47,831 nt of DNA from Flavobacteriaceae bacterium CP2B (GCA_001683825.1 LXTR01000011.1:1-47831), one strand, 5' to 3'. Positions 9,611-18,102 are shown, counted from the stretch's first letter. Numbers and translations are program-made. The notes: generated by a model from the letters alone, not told the origin.

Positions 9611-10645
9611 ATGAAACCAATGATCAGATTATGCGTTACGGGGTGCACCATGCTACTGCTGGCATCCTGTGTTCAGAACAAAAAACAGCAACCCGGAAAA
9701 ATTGACGCGGTCGGGATGGACAGCAGGAAGCTCTCCGTAATTTTCGATACCGATGCCAACAACGAGCTGGACGACCAGCATGCCCTGGCCTATCTTTTGT
9801 TCAACAGCGATGTATTCGAAGTGCCATTGGTAACGGTCAATGCCACCTACAATGGGGGTAATATACAGGGGCATTACGATGAGGCGGAACGCGTCCTGAA
9901 ACTCTGTGGCGCCCACGGAAAGGTGCCCCTGCGCAAAGGTGCCAATGCGGGTTTTGACAGCATTGTTGCCCGGTGGAGCCCCGAGGGTTTTGACGGGCAG
10001 GAGGCGGTAGACCCTATCCTGGAAACGACCAGGAAAGCGCCTGCGGTCATTGTCGCGGTCGGTAAGCTTACCAACGTGGCCCTCGCGCTCAGGAAAGACC
10101 CATCCCTGGCTGAGCGGGCCAGGGTCGTGTGGCTGGGTTCCAACTACCCTGAACCCGGGGAGTACAACCAGGACAATGACACCGTGGCCATGAATTACGT
10201 GCTCAACAGCGACATCCCTTTTGAAATGGTCACGGTGCGCTATGGGAAATCCTCGGGCACTGATGCCGTCCGGGCCTCCCGTGAAGAGATCAACCGTTTG
10301 ATGCCGGGTTTGGGCCCGTATTATGCAGCGGGGATAACCGGAAGGCACGGAGGCAGCTTCTATACTTTTGGCGATTATTCTGTAGACCTTTTCGGGCATA
10401 TAGACCTGCATGGCACCCCGCCGTCGAGGGCGCTCTTTGACATGGCTGCTGTTGCCATCCTCAAGCAAGCCGCCTGGGCGGAAAGGAAGATAATCCCGGC
10501 CCCAATCCTGGTAGACGGGCAATGGAAAGAACGCCCTTCCAACAAACGTAAAATCGTCGTTTGGGAAAATTTTGACAAGGTGGCCATCCTGGAGGATTTT
10601 TTTTCCAGTATGCAGCATCCCAGGCTAATACCCGATACCCCATAG
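9611..10645 (+). CDS. Nucleoside hydrolase, lipoprotein
   Basis: Starting at ATG 9611 gives a lipoprotein signal (MLLLASC), so the enzyme is probably anchored in the periplasm or at the outer membrane. The calcium-binding motif DTDANNELDDQHA is the expanded form of the inosine-uridine hydrolase signature. A second metal-proximal block with Asp (HIDLHGTPPSRALFDMAAVA) lies near the C-terminus. The 344-residue enzyme should split nucleosides into base and ribose. The ribokinase gene starts one nucleotide after its stop, and a sugar permease follows, supporting a ribose salvage operon. Confidence 0.9.
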   Translation: MKPMIRLCVTGCTMLLLASCVQNKKQQPGKIDAVGMDSRKLSVIFDTDANNELDDQHALAYLLFNSDVFEVPLVTVNATYNGGNIQGHYDEAERVLKLCGAHGKVPLRKGANAGFDSIVARWSPEGFDGQEAVDPILETTRKAPAVIVAVGKLTNVALALRKDPSLAERARVVWLGSNYPEPGEYNQDNDTVAMNYVLNSDIPFEMVTVRYGKSSGTDAVRASREEINRLMPGLGPYYAAGITGRHGGSFYTFGDYSVDLFGHIDLHGTPPSRALFDMAAVAILKQAAWAERKIIPAPILVDGQWKERPSNKRKIVVWENFDKVAILEDFFSSMQHPRLIPDTP

Positions 10646-10646
10646 T

Positions 10647-11546
10647 ATGGCAACGGTACTCGTCATAGGCAGCTCCAATACCGATATGGTGGTAAAGACC
10701 TCCCGTTTCCCCGAACCCGGGGAAACCATCCTTGGGGGCGATTTCTTCATGTTCCATGGGGGCAAAGGGGCCAACCAGGCCGTGGCAGCCGCCCGCCTCG
10801 GGGCCGAGGTGGCTTTTATCTGCAGTGTAGGCGATGACCTGTTTGGACGCAACGCGCTAAGCCATTACCAAAATGAGGGCATAGCCACCCAGGGGATTCA
10901 GCAACTAAAAGGGCAGGCTTCGGGCGTGGCCCTGATTACCGTAAACGCCGAAGGGGAAAATGTGATTGTCGTGGCCCCCGGCGCAAACCACCTGCTTACC
11001 GCCGAACACCTGCTGCAGTGCAAACCGCTTTTGCAAAGGGCATCTATTTTCCTGACGCAACTGGAAACCCCCCTGGAAGCACTGGCAGCCCTGGTTGCGG
11101 AATGCCAAAAGACGGGACAGCGGTTGATTCTGAATCCCGCACCCGCCCGGGCCTTGGGCAGCAACTTGCTCGATGGGCTGTTTGCGCTTACCCCCAACCA
11201 GACCGAAGCCGCCCTGCTGACAGGGATACCGGTAGCTGACGCGGCCGGTGCCGAAGCGGCCGGCCGGGCACTCCTGGAAATGGGGGTGCAAAACGTGATC
11301 ATCACCATGGGGGGCAAAGGCGCCTTTTTTATGAACAAATCCGAAAAATGGCTATCCAGGGCCCCGGTAGTACCGGTAAAAGATACCACGGCTGCGGGCG
11401 ATGTCTTCAATGGTGCCCTGGCAGTACGACTGGCCGGTGGAGACCACTGGAAAGAGGCCGTAGGCTTTGCCATAAAGGCGGCCTCCATGGCGGTAACACG
11501 CCTTGGGGCACAGAACTCAGCACCTTTCCTGCATGAAATCAGCTAA
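10647..11546 (+). CDS. rbsK: Ribokinase
   Basis: This PfkB-family kinase phosphorylates D-ribose to ribose 5-phosphate in the cytoplasm. The 299-residue protein shows the N-terminal substrate motif GSSNTDMVV and the GGKGANQAVAAARLG signature. The C-terminal ATP/anion-hole motif is DTTAAGDVFNGALAV, with the catalytic Asp in AAGD. It is translated immediately after the nucleoside hydrolase (TAG, one base, ATG). The permease gene lies 17 nt downstream, so the three genes form one transcriptional unit. Confidence 0.95.
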   Translation: MATVLVIGSSNTDMVVKTSRFPEPGETILGGDFFMFHGGKGANQAVAAARLGAEVAFICSVGDDLFGRNALSHYQNEGIATQGIQQLKGQASGVALITVNAEGENVIVVAPGANHLLTAEHLLQCKPLLQRASIFLTQLETPLEALAALVAECQKTGQRLILNPAPARALGSNLLDGLFALTPNQTEAALLTGIPVADAAGAEAAGRALLEMGVQNVIITMGGKGAFFMNKSEKWLSRAPVVPVKDTTAAGDVFNGALAVRLAGGDHWKEAVGFAIKAASMAVTRLGAQNSAPFLHEIS

Positions 11547-11563
11547 CCAAACACCCTACCTCC

Positions 11564-12559
11564 ATGTTTATAATTGAATCCTATCCGTTGGCCGTTGCCT
11601 TTTGTATCGCCACCATGCTTGCCTGGGGCTCCTGGGCCAATACCCAGAAACTGGCTTCCCCCCGCTGGCGATTTGAATTATATTACTGGGATTATGTTTT
11701 CGGGATCGTGCTCTTTTCCCTGCTTTTTGCCTTGAGCGCAGGCTCCGTAGGGTCGGGTGGCCGGCCTTTTCTGGAGGATCTGGCCCAGGCAGGCGCCCCT
11801 TACATAGGCTCGGCCCTGTGGGGCGGGGTACTTTTTAACGCCGCTAACATCCTGTTGGTAGCCGCCATCACCATCGCCGGGATGTCTGTGGCCTTTCCGG
11901 TGGGCATCGGGCTGGCCCTGGTAATCGGGGTAATCGTCAATTACCTGGATGCCCCCCTGGGCAATCCTATCATCCTTTTTGGAGGGGTGGCGCTGATCGT
12001 CATCGCCATGCTGCTCAATGCCAGGGCGTACCAGCGGCTGTCGGCCAGCCAACAAAAAATCCCCACCAAAGGTTTGCTCCTGGCCGTGGTAGCGGGTGCC
12101 CTGATGGGACTCTTTTACAAATACGTGGCCAATGCCATGTTCCCCGTGTTCTCCGAACCCGAAGCCGGCAAACTAAGCCCGTATTCAGCGGTCTTCCTGT
12201 TTACCCTGGGTATCCTGGGAAGCAATTTCCTGTTTAATACCCTCTTGATGAAGACCCCCCTGGAAGGACAACCCCTTCAGATAAAGGACTATTTCAAGGG
12301 AAACCGGAAAGACCATCTCATGGGGCTGCTGGGAGGGGTCATCTGGTGTGTGGGGATGTCTTTCAGCATCCTTGCTTCAGACAAGGCCGGTCCTGCCATA
12401 TCCTATGGGCTCGGCCAGGGGGCTACGGTGGTAGCTGCCTTGTGGGGTATTTTTGTATGGAAGGAATTCCGGGAGGCCCCTAAAGGGGTCCACAGTATGC
12501 TACATATCATGTTGCTGGTCTACGTGGCGGGACTGACCCTGATCGTGGCTGCCCGCTAG
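11564..12559 (+). CDS. GRP/DMT-superfamily sugar permease (probable ribose uptake)
   Basis: The 331-residue protein is almost wholly hydrophobic, with about ten predicted membrane segments. It begins with LAWGSWANTQKLA and contains repeated Gly-rich helices, a pattern of the glucose/ribose porter (GRP) branch of the drug/metabolite transporter superfamily (GlcU/RbsU/RhaT-like). The family is often annotated generically as a multidrug DMT permease. Its place behind a periplasmic nucleoside hydrolase and a ribokinase argues for import of released ribose. The exact substrate is inference from context. Confidence 0.75.
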   Translation: MFIIESYPLAVAFCIATMLAWGSWANTQKLASPRWRFELYYWDYVFGIVLFSLLFALSAGSVGSGGRPFLEDLAQAGAPYIGSALWGGVLFNAANILLVAAITIAGMSVAFPVGIGLALVIGVIVNYLDAPLGNPIILFGGVALIVIAMLLNARAYQRLSASQQKIPTKGLLLAVVAGALMGLFYKYVANAMFPVFSEPEAGKLSPYSAVFLFTLGILGSNFLFNTLLMKTPLEGQPLQIKDYFKGNRKDHLMGLLGGVIWCVGMSFSILASDKAGPAISYGLGQGATVVAALWGIFVWKEFREAPKGVHSMLHIMLLVYVAGLTLIVAAR

Positions 12560-12647
12560 CCCCCCGGAAACAGGCGTGCTTTTATATGGACAAAAGTCAT
12601 TTCAATGCCCGCAAAGAATTCGTAACTTTAGGCAAAACACGTAACCT

Positions 12648-13166
12648 ATGTTAAGTAAAAATGTAGAAAAGGCACTGAACGAACAGATACGCATCGAAGC
12701 AGAATCCTCACAGGTATACCTCTCCATGGCTTCCTGGGCAGAAGTCAAAGGCCTGGAGGGAATTTCCAACTTTATGTACCGGCATTCGGACGAAGAACGG
12801 CTACACATGCTCAAATTGGTGAAGTACGTGAATGAACGTGGCGGCCATGCCCATATTTCCGACCTGAAAGCCCCCAAAACAGACTTTGGGACCTTTCAGA
12901 AAATGTTCCAGGAACTTTACGAACACGAGATCTTTGTATCCAACAGTATCAATGAGTTGGTACATGTAACCCTGCAGGAAAAGGATTATGCCACCCATAA
13001 CTTCCTCCAGTGGTATGTATCGGAACAAATAGAAGAAGAGGCGCTGGCCCGTACCATCCTTGATAAGATCAACCTGATCGGGAATGACAAGGGGGGCTTG
13101 TATTTATTCGACCGGGACGTACAGCAAATCACTGTGGATAGCGCGGCCATGGATCCCGGAGCGTGA
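12648..13166 (+). CDS. ftnA: Ferritin
   Basis: The 172-residue protein is a cytoplasmic iron-storage ferritin without haem. The ferroxidase ligands are recognisable: E in RIEAESSQVYLSMA, the EERLHM pair (E and H), and E residues in the YEHEIF and EQIEEEA blocks. Length and order fit bacterial FtnA. A TAACTTTA box at 12623-12630 resembles a -7 promoter element. A small Lys/Cys-rich gene and two secreted His/Cys proteins follow, which may make this a metal-related neighbourhood. Confidence 0.95.
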   Translation: MLSKNVEKALNEQIRIEAESSQVYLSMASWAEVKGLEGISNFMYRHSDEERLHMLKLVKYVNERGGHAHISDLKAPKTDFGTFQKMFQELYEHEIFVSNSINELVHVTLQEKDYATHNFLQWYVSEQIEEEALARTILDKINLIGNDKGGLYLFDRDVQQITVDSAAMDPGA

Positions 13167-13190
13167 TTTTTAACAATTATCTTTATTTAG

Positions 13191-13210
13191 AATAATTAAA
13201 AATAATTATT
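13191..13210. promoter_or_regulatory. AT-only inverted repeat, possible operator
   Basis: AATAATT (13191-13197) and AATTATT (13204-13210) form perfect 7-bp arms around a 6-nt spacer, inside an AT-rich stretch between ferritin and the small Lys/Cys-rich gene. It could be a regulator site, for example an iron-responsive one given the ferritin, or simply the AT-rich promoter of the next gene. No regulator is visible nearby. Confidence 0.35.
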
Positions 13211-13234
13211 TTTACCCCGTCAAACACAAGACGG

Positions 13235-13429
13235 TTGGGAAAGAAAAGGGAATCCTCCAAAAAAGAGGGGAAAAAACTAAAGAAGCGGCTGAAAAAGGAG
13301 CGCAAAGCCAGGCTCAAAGCTTTGGCACCGGCCGGATGCAAGGCCAAATGCTGTGAAAAGTACCAGAAGTCCGAGAAGAAACGCTGTAAAAGGTGCCCCT
13401 GTTTTGACCTGATGAAAAAAGTCGCCTGA
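13235..13429 (+). CDS. Small Lys/Cys-rich protein (64 aa)
   Basis: The product is very basic in its first half (long Lys/Arg run) and carries six cysteines in the second half: C35, C39, C40, C51, C54 and C56 (CKAKCC ... CKRCPCFDL). The spacing resembles a small metal-binding knuckle. I recall similar conserved hypothetical proteins in flavobacteria but no function. The only start codon in a sensible place is TTG 13235. It is transcribed from an AT-rich region after ferritin and ends before a strong terminator, supporting a real gene. Confidence 0.6.
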   Translation: MGKKRESSKKEGKKLKKRLKKERKARLKALAPAGCKAKCCEKYQKSEKKRCKRCPCFDLMKKVA

Positions 13430-13452
13430 AGACTGGTATCCCATAAAAAAAA

Positions 13453-13476
13453 ATCGCCCTGCTGGGCGATTTTTTT
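13453..13476. terminator. Bidirectional intrinsic terminator
   Basis: ATCGCCC (13453-13459) and GGGCGAT (13464-13470) form a perfect stem with a TGCT loop. It is preceded by a run of A and followed by TTTTTT, so it works on both strands. It sits between convergent genes, the Lys/Cys-rich protein on plus and a secreted His-rich protein on minus. Confidence 0.9.
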
Positions 13477-13497
13477 GTATATCCCGTTTTTTCCACC

Positions 13498-13941
13498 TTA
13501 CAGTATTCCTACCCTAACACTGGGTGCCGCCACACGAACCCCCGTGCGTATGCCGGTACTGTATGGGCGCCGGTAGTAATAATGCCCGTGGTACCCGTGG
13601 TAATAAAAGGTGGCATGCGAATAGTAGTGCCGATCATGGTGACAATGGTGTCCGCAGTGTTCGTAATGTTCGGCATAAGCGTCGCGTTTGCCTTTCATAT
13701 AGGCTTTATACGCCCTTTTATCCCGTTTTTTGAGCTCCTTTTCATAGTGTTCCTGGTCTTCCCAGAAATCCTCGGCTTCTGCCTCATCCTCCAGGGCAAG
13801 GGACTGTTCGTAAGCAGCATCCTCCCGGGCCCGCCGCTCATAGTAGGACTGTTGTTCTTCCCCGTCGGGGGATTCCTGTGCCCTCAGGTAAACGGGGCCA
13901 GCCATCAGTAGTACCAAAAAGCTCAAAGCTAATCGTTTCAT
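13498..13941 (-). CDS. Secreted His/Tyr-rich protein, paralogue A
   Basis: The 147-residue protein has a signal peptide (MKRLALSFLVLLMAGPVYLRAQ) and an acidic/charged middle. From residue 41 it contains DAAYE, DFWEDQEHYEK, YKAYMKGKRDAY and then HCGHHCHHDRHYYSHATFY (95-113), followed by a Tyr/His-rich tail. The same pattern occurs without gaps in the next gene upstream on this strand (14119-14562), so the two are paralogues. The conserved C and H residues suggest metal binding outside the cytoplasm. No known family is recognised. Confidence 0.8.
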   Translation of the reverse strand: MKRLALSFLVLLMAGPVYLRAQESPDGEEQQSYYERRAREDAAYEQSLALEDEAEAEDFWEDQEHYEKELKKRDKRAYKAYMKGKRDAYAEHYEHCGHHCHHDRHYYSHATFYYHGYHGHYYYRRPYSTGIRTGVRVAAPSVRVGIL

Positions 13942-14118
13942 AGTGTCATTTTTTTTTTGGTTTGTACAGGAATAACAATCCAGGGGTACTCATACCCTAC
14001 TGCAATCAAGACAAAAAATAAGGGAGTCATGCCATGCCTGCCGGGGCTAACTGAGATAACGCATGTATAAGGAATTGATTCGGTGGGAGTTGGGATGTCT
14101 CCGGGGGATCGCTATGGC

Positions 14119-14562
14119 TTAATGTGAAGCGCTGGTGGCGATAATAGCGTCAGCGGACTGCGCCGGGTTCTCATACTGGATGTAGAAAGCCGCATGCCTT
14201 TCAAAATGCTCCCCGTGTTCACAACTGCCATCGCAATGGGCCTCCAATTTTATATAGGCACGCCGTTTGTTGGATAAATAGGCGTGGTACCCTTCCAGGA
14301 ATTGGCCCCGGAGATGTTTTTCGAAGTTCCGTTGATCCGTCCAGTAGTCCAGCTCATCCTCCTCGGTCCGCCATTGCATTCTATACTCGTACGCCGCATC
14401 ATCCAGGGCACGTTGCGCGATGACCGTGAGTCGTTGCTCCAGGGGCATGTCCCCCTGTGCCATCAGGGGGGCAGGGGCCAGAAAACACAAACATAGCACC
14501 GCCACCAGGGTATTCCACTGTGCTTTTCGTACGATGTCGCTATGTAGGCGTTGGGTGGCCAT
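14119..14562 (-). CDS. Secreted His/Cys protein, paralogue B
   Basis: The 147-residue protein has an N-terminal signal segment ending near APAPLMAQ. The conserved block runs from DAAYE (55-59) through DYWTDQRNFEK and YHAYLSNKRRAY to HCDGSCEHGEHFERHAAFY (109-127). Spacing from DAAYE to DxWxDQ (17 residues) and from Trp to HC (35 residues) is identical to the neighbouring paralogue. It lacks that protein's His/Tyr-rich tail. The function is unknown; the shared Cys/His cluster hints at metal handling. The genes are separated by 177 bp. Confidence 0.78.
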   Translation of the reverse strand: MATQRLHSDIVRKAQWNTLVAVLCLCFLAPAPLMAQGDMPLEQRLTVIAQRALDDAAYEYRMQWRTEEDELDYWTDQRNFEKHLRGQFLEGYHAYLSNKRRAYIKLEAHCDGSCEHGEHFERHAAFYIQYENPAQSADAIIATSASH

Positions 14563-14783
14563 TGGCGGATCAGTTTCTATATAAGTTATTCAAAATGAGG
14601 TTTTCATCAAAGAATAATAGCCCAAGAACCCTCCTTTATCGGCTATCTGCTTACCCTAATGGACGGAAACCGGCTCCAATAGTTACATCGGTCTTCCTGT
14701 TTTGGGTCACTTTTAATGATAATTTAACACCATGGAGCTCGTTGCAACGGTTGGACATCAACAATTCCCCCATGAAAACGCCC

Positions 14784-14815
14784 CCCTTATATAAGGGCCC
14801 CTTGTCCAGGGGCCC
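14784..14815. repeat. Nested palindromes downstream of ssb
   Basis: CCCTTATATAAGGG (14784-14797) is a perfect palindrome. Sharing its last three bases, GGGCCCCT (14795-14802) pairs with AGGGGCCC (14808-14815) around TGTCC. The second hairpin lies 22 nt past the ssb stop in the direction of ssb transcription, but no T tract follows on that strand, so a terminator role is uncertain. The rest of the 14563-14837 gap holds nothing else I recognise. Confidence 0.6.
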
Positions 14816-14837
14816 CATGCGCCAGCCATAGTTGCCT

Positions 14838-15173
14838 TCAGGGCTTGCCCAGCATCAGCAGCTCATTGCATTTGACCTCGGTTATATAGCGCTTCTCCCC
14901 TTCTTTGGTTTCATAGCTGCGATGGATGAGTTTCCCTTCCAGGGCCACTTCATTTCCTTTGGACAGATAGGATTCTATGATCTCCGCGGTTTTGCCCCAG
15001 GCTATCACGTTATGCCATTGCGTATCCGTGACCTTTTCGCCCTTGGAATTGCGATAGCTCTCGTTGGTGGCCAATGAAAACTTGGCGAGTTTGTTCCCGC
15101 TATCCAGGATAACGATCTCAGGGTCCTGCCCCAGGTTTCCAATCAGTTGTACTTTGTTTCTCAGTGCATTCAT
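14838..15173 (-). CDS. ssb: Single-stranded DNA-binding protein (short form)
   Basis: Starting at the ATG at 15173, rather than at the longer open frame, gives 111 residues beginning MNALRNKVQLIGNLGQDPE, the usual SSB N-terminus. The OB-fold motifs WHNVIAWGKTAEI and VALEGKLIHRSYE follow. The protein stops right after the OB fold at LMLGKP and has no acidic C-terminal tail for partner docking, unlike the main replicative SSB. It is probably an accessory SSB paralogue of the type common in Bacteroidota. Confidence 0.9.
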   Translation of the reverse strand: MNALRNKVQLIGNLGQDPEIVILDSGNKLAKFSLATNESYRNSKGEKVTDTQWHNVIAWGKTAEIIESYLSKGNEVALEGKLIHRSYETKEGEKRYITEVKCNELLMLGKP

Positions 15174-15413
15174 GATTACGTTGTATTTAGATGAAACATT
15201 CCGGATTGCCGGGTACGGTCTCCCCCGGTACCACAAACATAGGACGGTGCGGCAGGCCTACCCGGTTGGGAATTATTTATTTTCGTTTGTAATCGTTTGT
15301 AGTCGGCTTGACCCTTCCGGCAGCAAGGATCAGCAGCTCCCGATTCCCAAAGAAAATATGTACATTTAGCGTAGACTGCATTGTACCGGATTCCGCTACC
15401 AAGAACCACCATT

Positions 15414-16688
15414 ATGAAACACCTCATCCTTTGCCTGTTTTTACTATTCGTCATTCCCGCGCCAGCACAGGAAATGGCCAACCTTTCATTGGGAGACCCG
15501 CCTTCTCAAGGCATGTCCCCGGAAAGGCTCTCCCGTATCGATGCCATGCTGCAACAATCCATAGCCGCCGGCCATATCCCGGGCGCCGTGGCCCTGATCG
15601 CCAGAAATGGCAAAATACTGTACCACAAAGCGTACGGACAGGCCGATACGCCTGCCGGCAAAGCCCTGGAAAAAGAGGCCATTTTCCGCATCGCTTCCCA
15701 GACCAAAGCCATTACCTCCACAGCGGTCATGATGCTATGGGAGGAAGGGAAATTCCGGTTGGACGACCCCATCTCCAAATACATCCCGGAGTTCTCCGAA
15801 GCGCAGGTACTGGATACGTTTAATGAGGCCGATACCACCTATACCACGCGGCCGGCTGATAAACCCATCAGCATCCGCCACCTGCTCACCCATACCTCCG
15901 GCCTGGGTTACGGGGTGATCGACGGGGACGAACGATTTAAAAAGATCTACCATAAGGCAGGGATCACCGACCTGTTTACCACGCGTGACATCCCTATCTC
16001 CGAGAGTGTCAAAAAACTGGCGCGCCTGCCCCTCCACCACGATCCCGGGACGCGGTTTACCTACAGCGAAGGCCTGGATGTACTCGGCTATTTTGTGGAG
16101 ATCATGTCGGGTATGCCCTTCGACCAATTCCTGCGCACCCGTATTTTTGACCCGCTGGGTATGGACGATACCTGGTTCTACCTCCCGGATTCCAAACACG
16201 GGCGACTGGTGAAGGTACAGCGGCCGGTTGAGGGAAGCTGGGAACACTATCCCGTTACCTTCTACGATCCGGACTACCCGATCAAAGGGGCAAAGCGTTT
16301 CTTCTCGGGCGGCGCGGGGCTTTCGAGTACTGCCATGGACTATGCCAAATTCCTGCAAATGTACCTGAATGAAGGTACCTATAACGGCCATCGATTGCTC
16401 AGCCGCACTACCGTCAGGAGCATTATGGGCAACCAGATTGGGGCCCTCTGGGAAGACGGCCCACGGGATTACGGCCTCGCTTTTGGCGTATTGAACAGCC
16501 ACGGCCAAGACATGGGCGGGCAGGGAAGTGCCGGCACTTTCGACTGGGGTGGTTATTTTAACACCCAATATTTTGCCGATCCCGAAGAGGGGGTCATCGG
16601 TATCCTCATGAAACAAACCCAGGGGACCACCACCGACCAAACGGGCTGGAAATTCCGGCAAATGGTTTTTTCAGCCATAAATGACTGA
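15414..16688 (+). CDS. Serine hydrolase, beta-lactamase class C fold (exported)
   Basis: ATG 15414 gives a signal peptide (MKHLILCLFLLFVIPAPAQ) and a 424-residue product. The SxxK nucleophile motif is SQTK at residues 95-98, in FRIASQTKAITS. The Tyr motif is YSE (FTYSEGLDVLG), as in esterase-like members, and the third motif region is GSAGTFDWGG instead of HTG. These variations fit a penicillin-binding-protein-like esterase or peptidase more than a true beta-lactamase. DUF6807 follows after 9 nt. The substrate is unknown. Confidence 0.88.
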   Translation: MKHLILCLFLLFVIPAPAQEMANLSLGDPPSQGMSPERLSRIDAMLQQSIAAGHIPGAVALIARNGKILYHKAYGQADTPAGKALEKEAIFRIASQTKAITSTAVMMLWEEGKFRLDDPISKYIPEFSEAQVLDTFNEADTTYTTRPADKPISIRHLLTHTSGLGYGVIDGDERFKKIYHKAGITDLFTTRDIPISESVKKLARLPLHHDPGTRFTYSEGLDVLGYFVEIMSGMPFDQFLRTRIFDPLGMDDTWFYLPDSKHGRLVKVQRPVEGSWEHYPVTFYDPDYPIKGAKRFFSGGAGLSSTAMDYAKFLQMYLNEGTYNGHRLLSRTTVRSIMGNQIGALWEDGPRDYGLAFGVLNSHGQDMGGQGSAGTFDWGGYFNTQYFADPEEGVIGILMKQTQGTTTDQTGWKFRQMVFSAIND

Positions 16689-16697
16689 CCCCCCAGA

Positions 16698-17618
16698 ATG
16701 ATGAAAGCGCCCGCCTACGCCCTGCTCCTGTTCCTGTTCCCCCAGGTGTTTTTTTCACAAACGCTCAGTTTTGTAAAGGACGAACAAGGGGTCCTGGTCA
16801 GGGAAGACGGCCAACCGGTACTTTTTTACCAGGCAAAACCGAAATCTCTGGACGGGAAATTCGAAAGGGCGCACTACATCCACCCCCTCTACGGCCTGGA
16901 CGGGGCGGTACTTACCGAAGACTTCCCCGAAGACCACCGGCACCACCGTGGTGTTTTCTGGGCCTGGCACCAGGTGCTCGCAGGCGGCAGGCCCATGGGC
17001 GATGCCTGGGAGTGCAGGGATTTTTCATGGGAGGTTAACACCCTGGACATCACAGCTTCCCCCGATGATCTGACCCTGCATTCCGGGGTATTGTGGACTT
17101 CCCCTGAGTTCACCGGTACCGGCGGTCAGCCAACCCCGCTCCTGGAAGAAAAAGCCCTGGTCAAAATCAGCCCCTCAACGGCAAATTACAGGGTGATCGA
17201 TGTGGAAATATCGCTTCGGGCCCTGGTCCCGGAATTAAAAATAGGAGGGTCGGAAGATGAAAAAGGTTACGGTGGCTTTTCGGTCCGCCTGAAAATGCCC
17301 GATACCCCGCAGTTTGCCTCGGATGAGGGCCCGTTCTCCCCCACTGAAAACGCGCTCAGGACCGGCCACTGGGTCAATATCAGTGGCTCCATGGCCAAAG
17401 ATGGCGGGATGGCCGGGCTGTTGATCGTCTCCCGGAACCCGGCGGAAGATGGAACGCATCCCTGGATCCTCAGGGAAGCGGGCAGTATGCAAAATGCTGT
17501 ATATCCGGGAAGGGTGCCCGTGCCAATTTCAAACCAGGCCCCCACCGTACTGCGCTACCGGCTGGTTGTTTACCAGGGGGCCCTTGGGGCGGAGGCCCTG
17601 CGTAAACTGGCGGAGTAA
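16698..17618 (+). CDS. DUF6807 (PmoA-like) secreted protein
   Basis: The 306-residue protein has a signal peptide (MMKAPAYALLLFLFPQVFFS). The motif DHRHHRGVFWAWH, with four His in a short block, is the hallmark of the DUF6807 family, often mislabelled as methane monooxygenase PmoA. ECRDFSWEV and the C-terminal LRYRLVVYQG also fit. The family occurs mostly near carbohydrate-degradation genes, but its role is not defined. It lies 9 nt after the serine hydrolase, probably in the same operon. Confidence 0.85.
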   Translation: MMKAPAYALLLFLFPQVFFSQTLSFVKDEQGVLVREDGQPVLFYQAKPKSLDGKFERAHYIHPLYGLDGAVLTEDFPEDHRHHRGVFWAWHQVLAGGRPMGDAWECRDFSWEVNTLDITASPDDLTLHSGVLWTSPEFTGTGGQPTPLLEEKALVKISPSTANYRVIDVEISLRALVPELKIGGSEDEKGYGGFSVRLKMPDTPQFASDEGPFSPTENALRTGHWVNISGSMAKDGGMAGLLIVSRNPAEDGTHPWILREAGSMQNAVYPGRVPVPISNQAPTVLRYRLVVYQGALGAEALRKLAE

Positions 17619-17693
17619 ACCCTATCACTTTTATGCATCCCCTGTTAGGGAGTTGCAGGAAAAAATGCTATCGTCTGGTGAAAAAAAGACGCC

Positions 17694-18071
17694 ATGCAAG
17701 ATCGTACATGCCTGGAATGCGGCACGAAGGTCATAGGCCGGATAGACAAAAAATTCTGTTCAGACTACTGCCGCAATGCCTACCACAACCATTTGAACAA
17801 AGACAACAGGAATTTGGTGCGGACGATCAATAACCGCTTGCGCAAGAATTATCGTGTCCTGGAAAGTTTTCCCCTCAGGGATGGTAAGACCACAACCACA
17901 AAGACCAGGTTGCTGGACAGGGGATTCGATTTTGAGCACATTACCGCGCTTTACAGGACCAAAAAAGGAACGGTCTATTTCTTTGTCTACGACCTGGGCT
18001 ACCTTCCGCTGGACAACGATTTATACATGATCGTAAAGCGGAGATACGGTGCAGGGCGTCATGGCCTTTGA
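17694..18071 (+). CDS. Zinc-ribbon protein, conserved hypothetical
   Basis: The 125-residue product begins with a four-cysteine zinc ribbon (CLECG ... FCSDYC, residues 6-26), followed by a basic helical segment (NRNLVRTINNRLRKNYR). The rest is beta-rich and ends LYMIVKRRY. Similar short proteins are widespread in flavobacteria and may bind nucleic acid, but no function is known. A separate open frame overlapping its 5' end (17633-17833) looks like a shadow. Confidence 0.75.
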   Translation: MQDRTCLECGTKVIGRIDKKFCSDYCRNAYHNHLNKDNRNLVRTINNRLRKNYRVLESFPLRDGKTTTTKTRLLDRGFDFEHITALYRTKKGTVYFFVYDLGYLPLDNDLYMIVKRRYGAGRHGL

Positions 18072-18102
18072 TCCGAATGTGATCCCAGGAAAGGGCCGCG
18101 AA

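Noticed and set aside
9653-10618. Minus-strand open frame (321 aa) opposite the nucleoside hydrolase
   Set aside because: It mirrors the real gene exactly, with no domain or start signal.
15735-16661. Minus-strand open frame (308 aa) opposite the serine hydrolase
   Set aside because: It is an antisense shadow; the plus-strand gene has catalytic motifs and a signal peptide.
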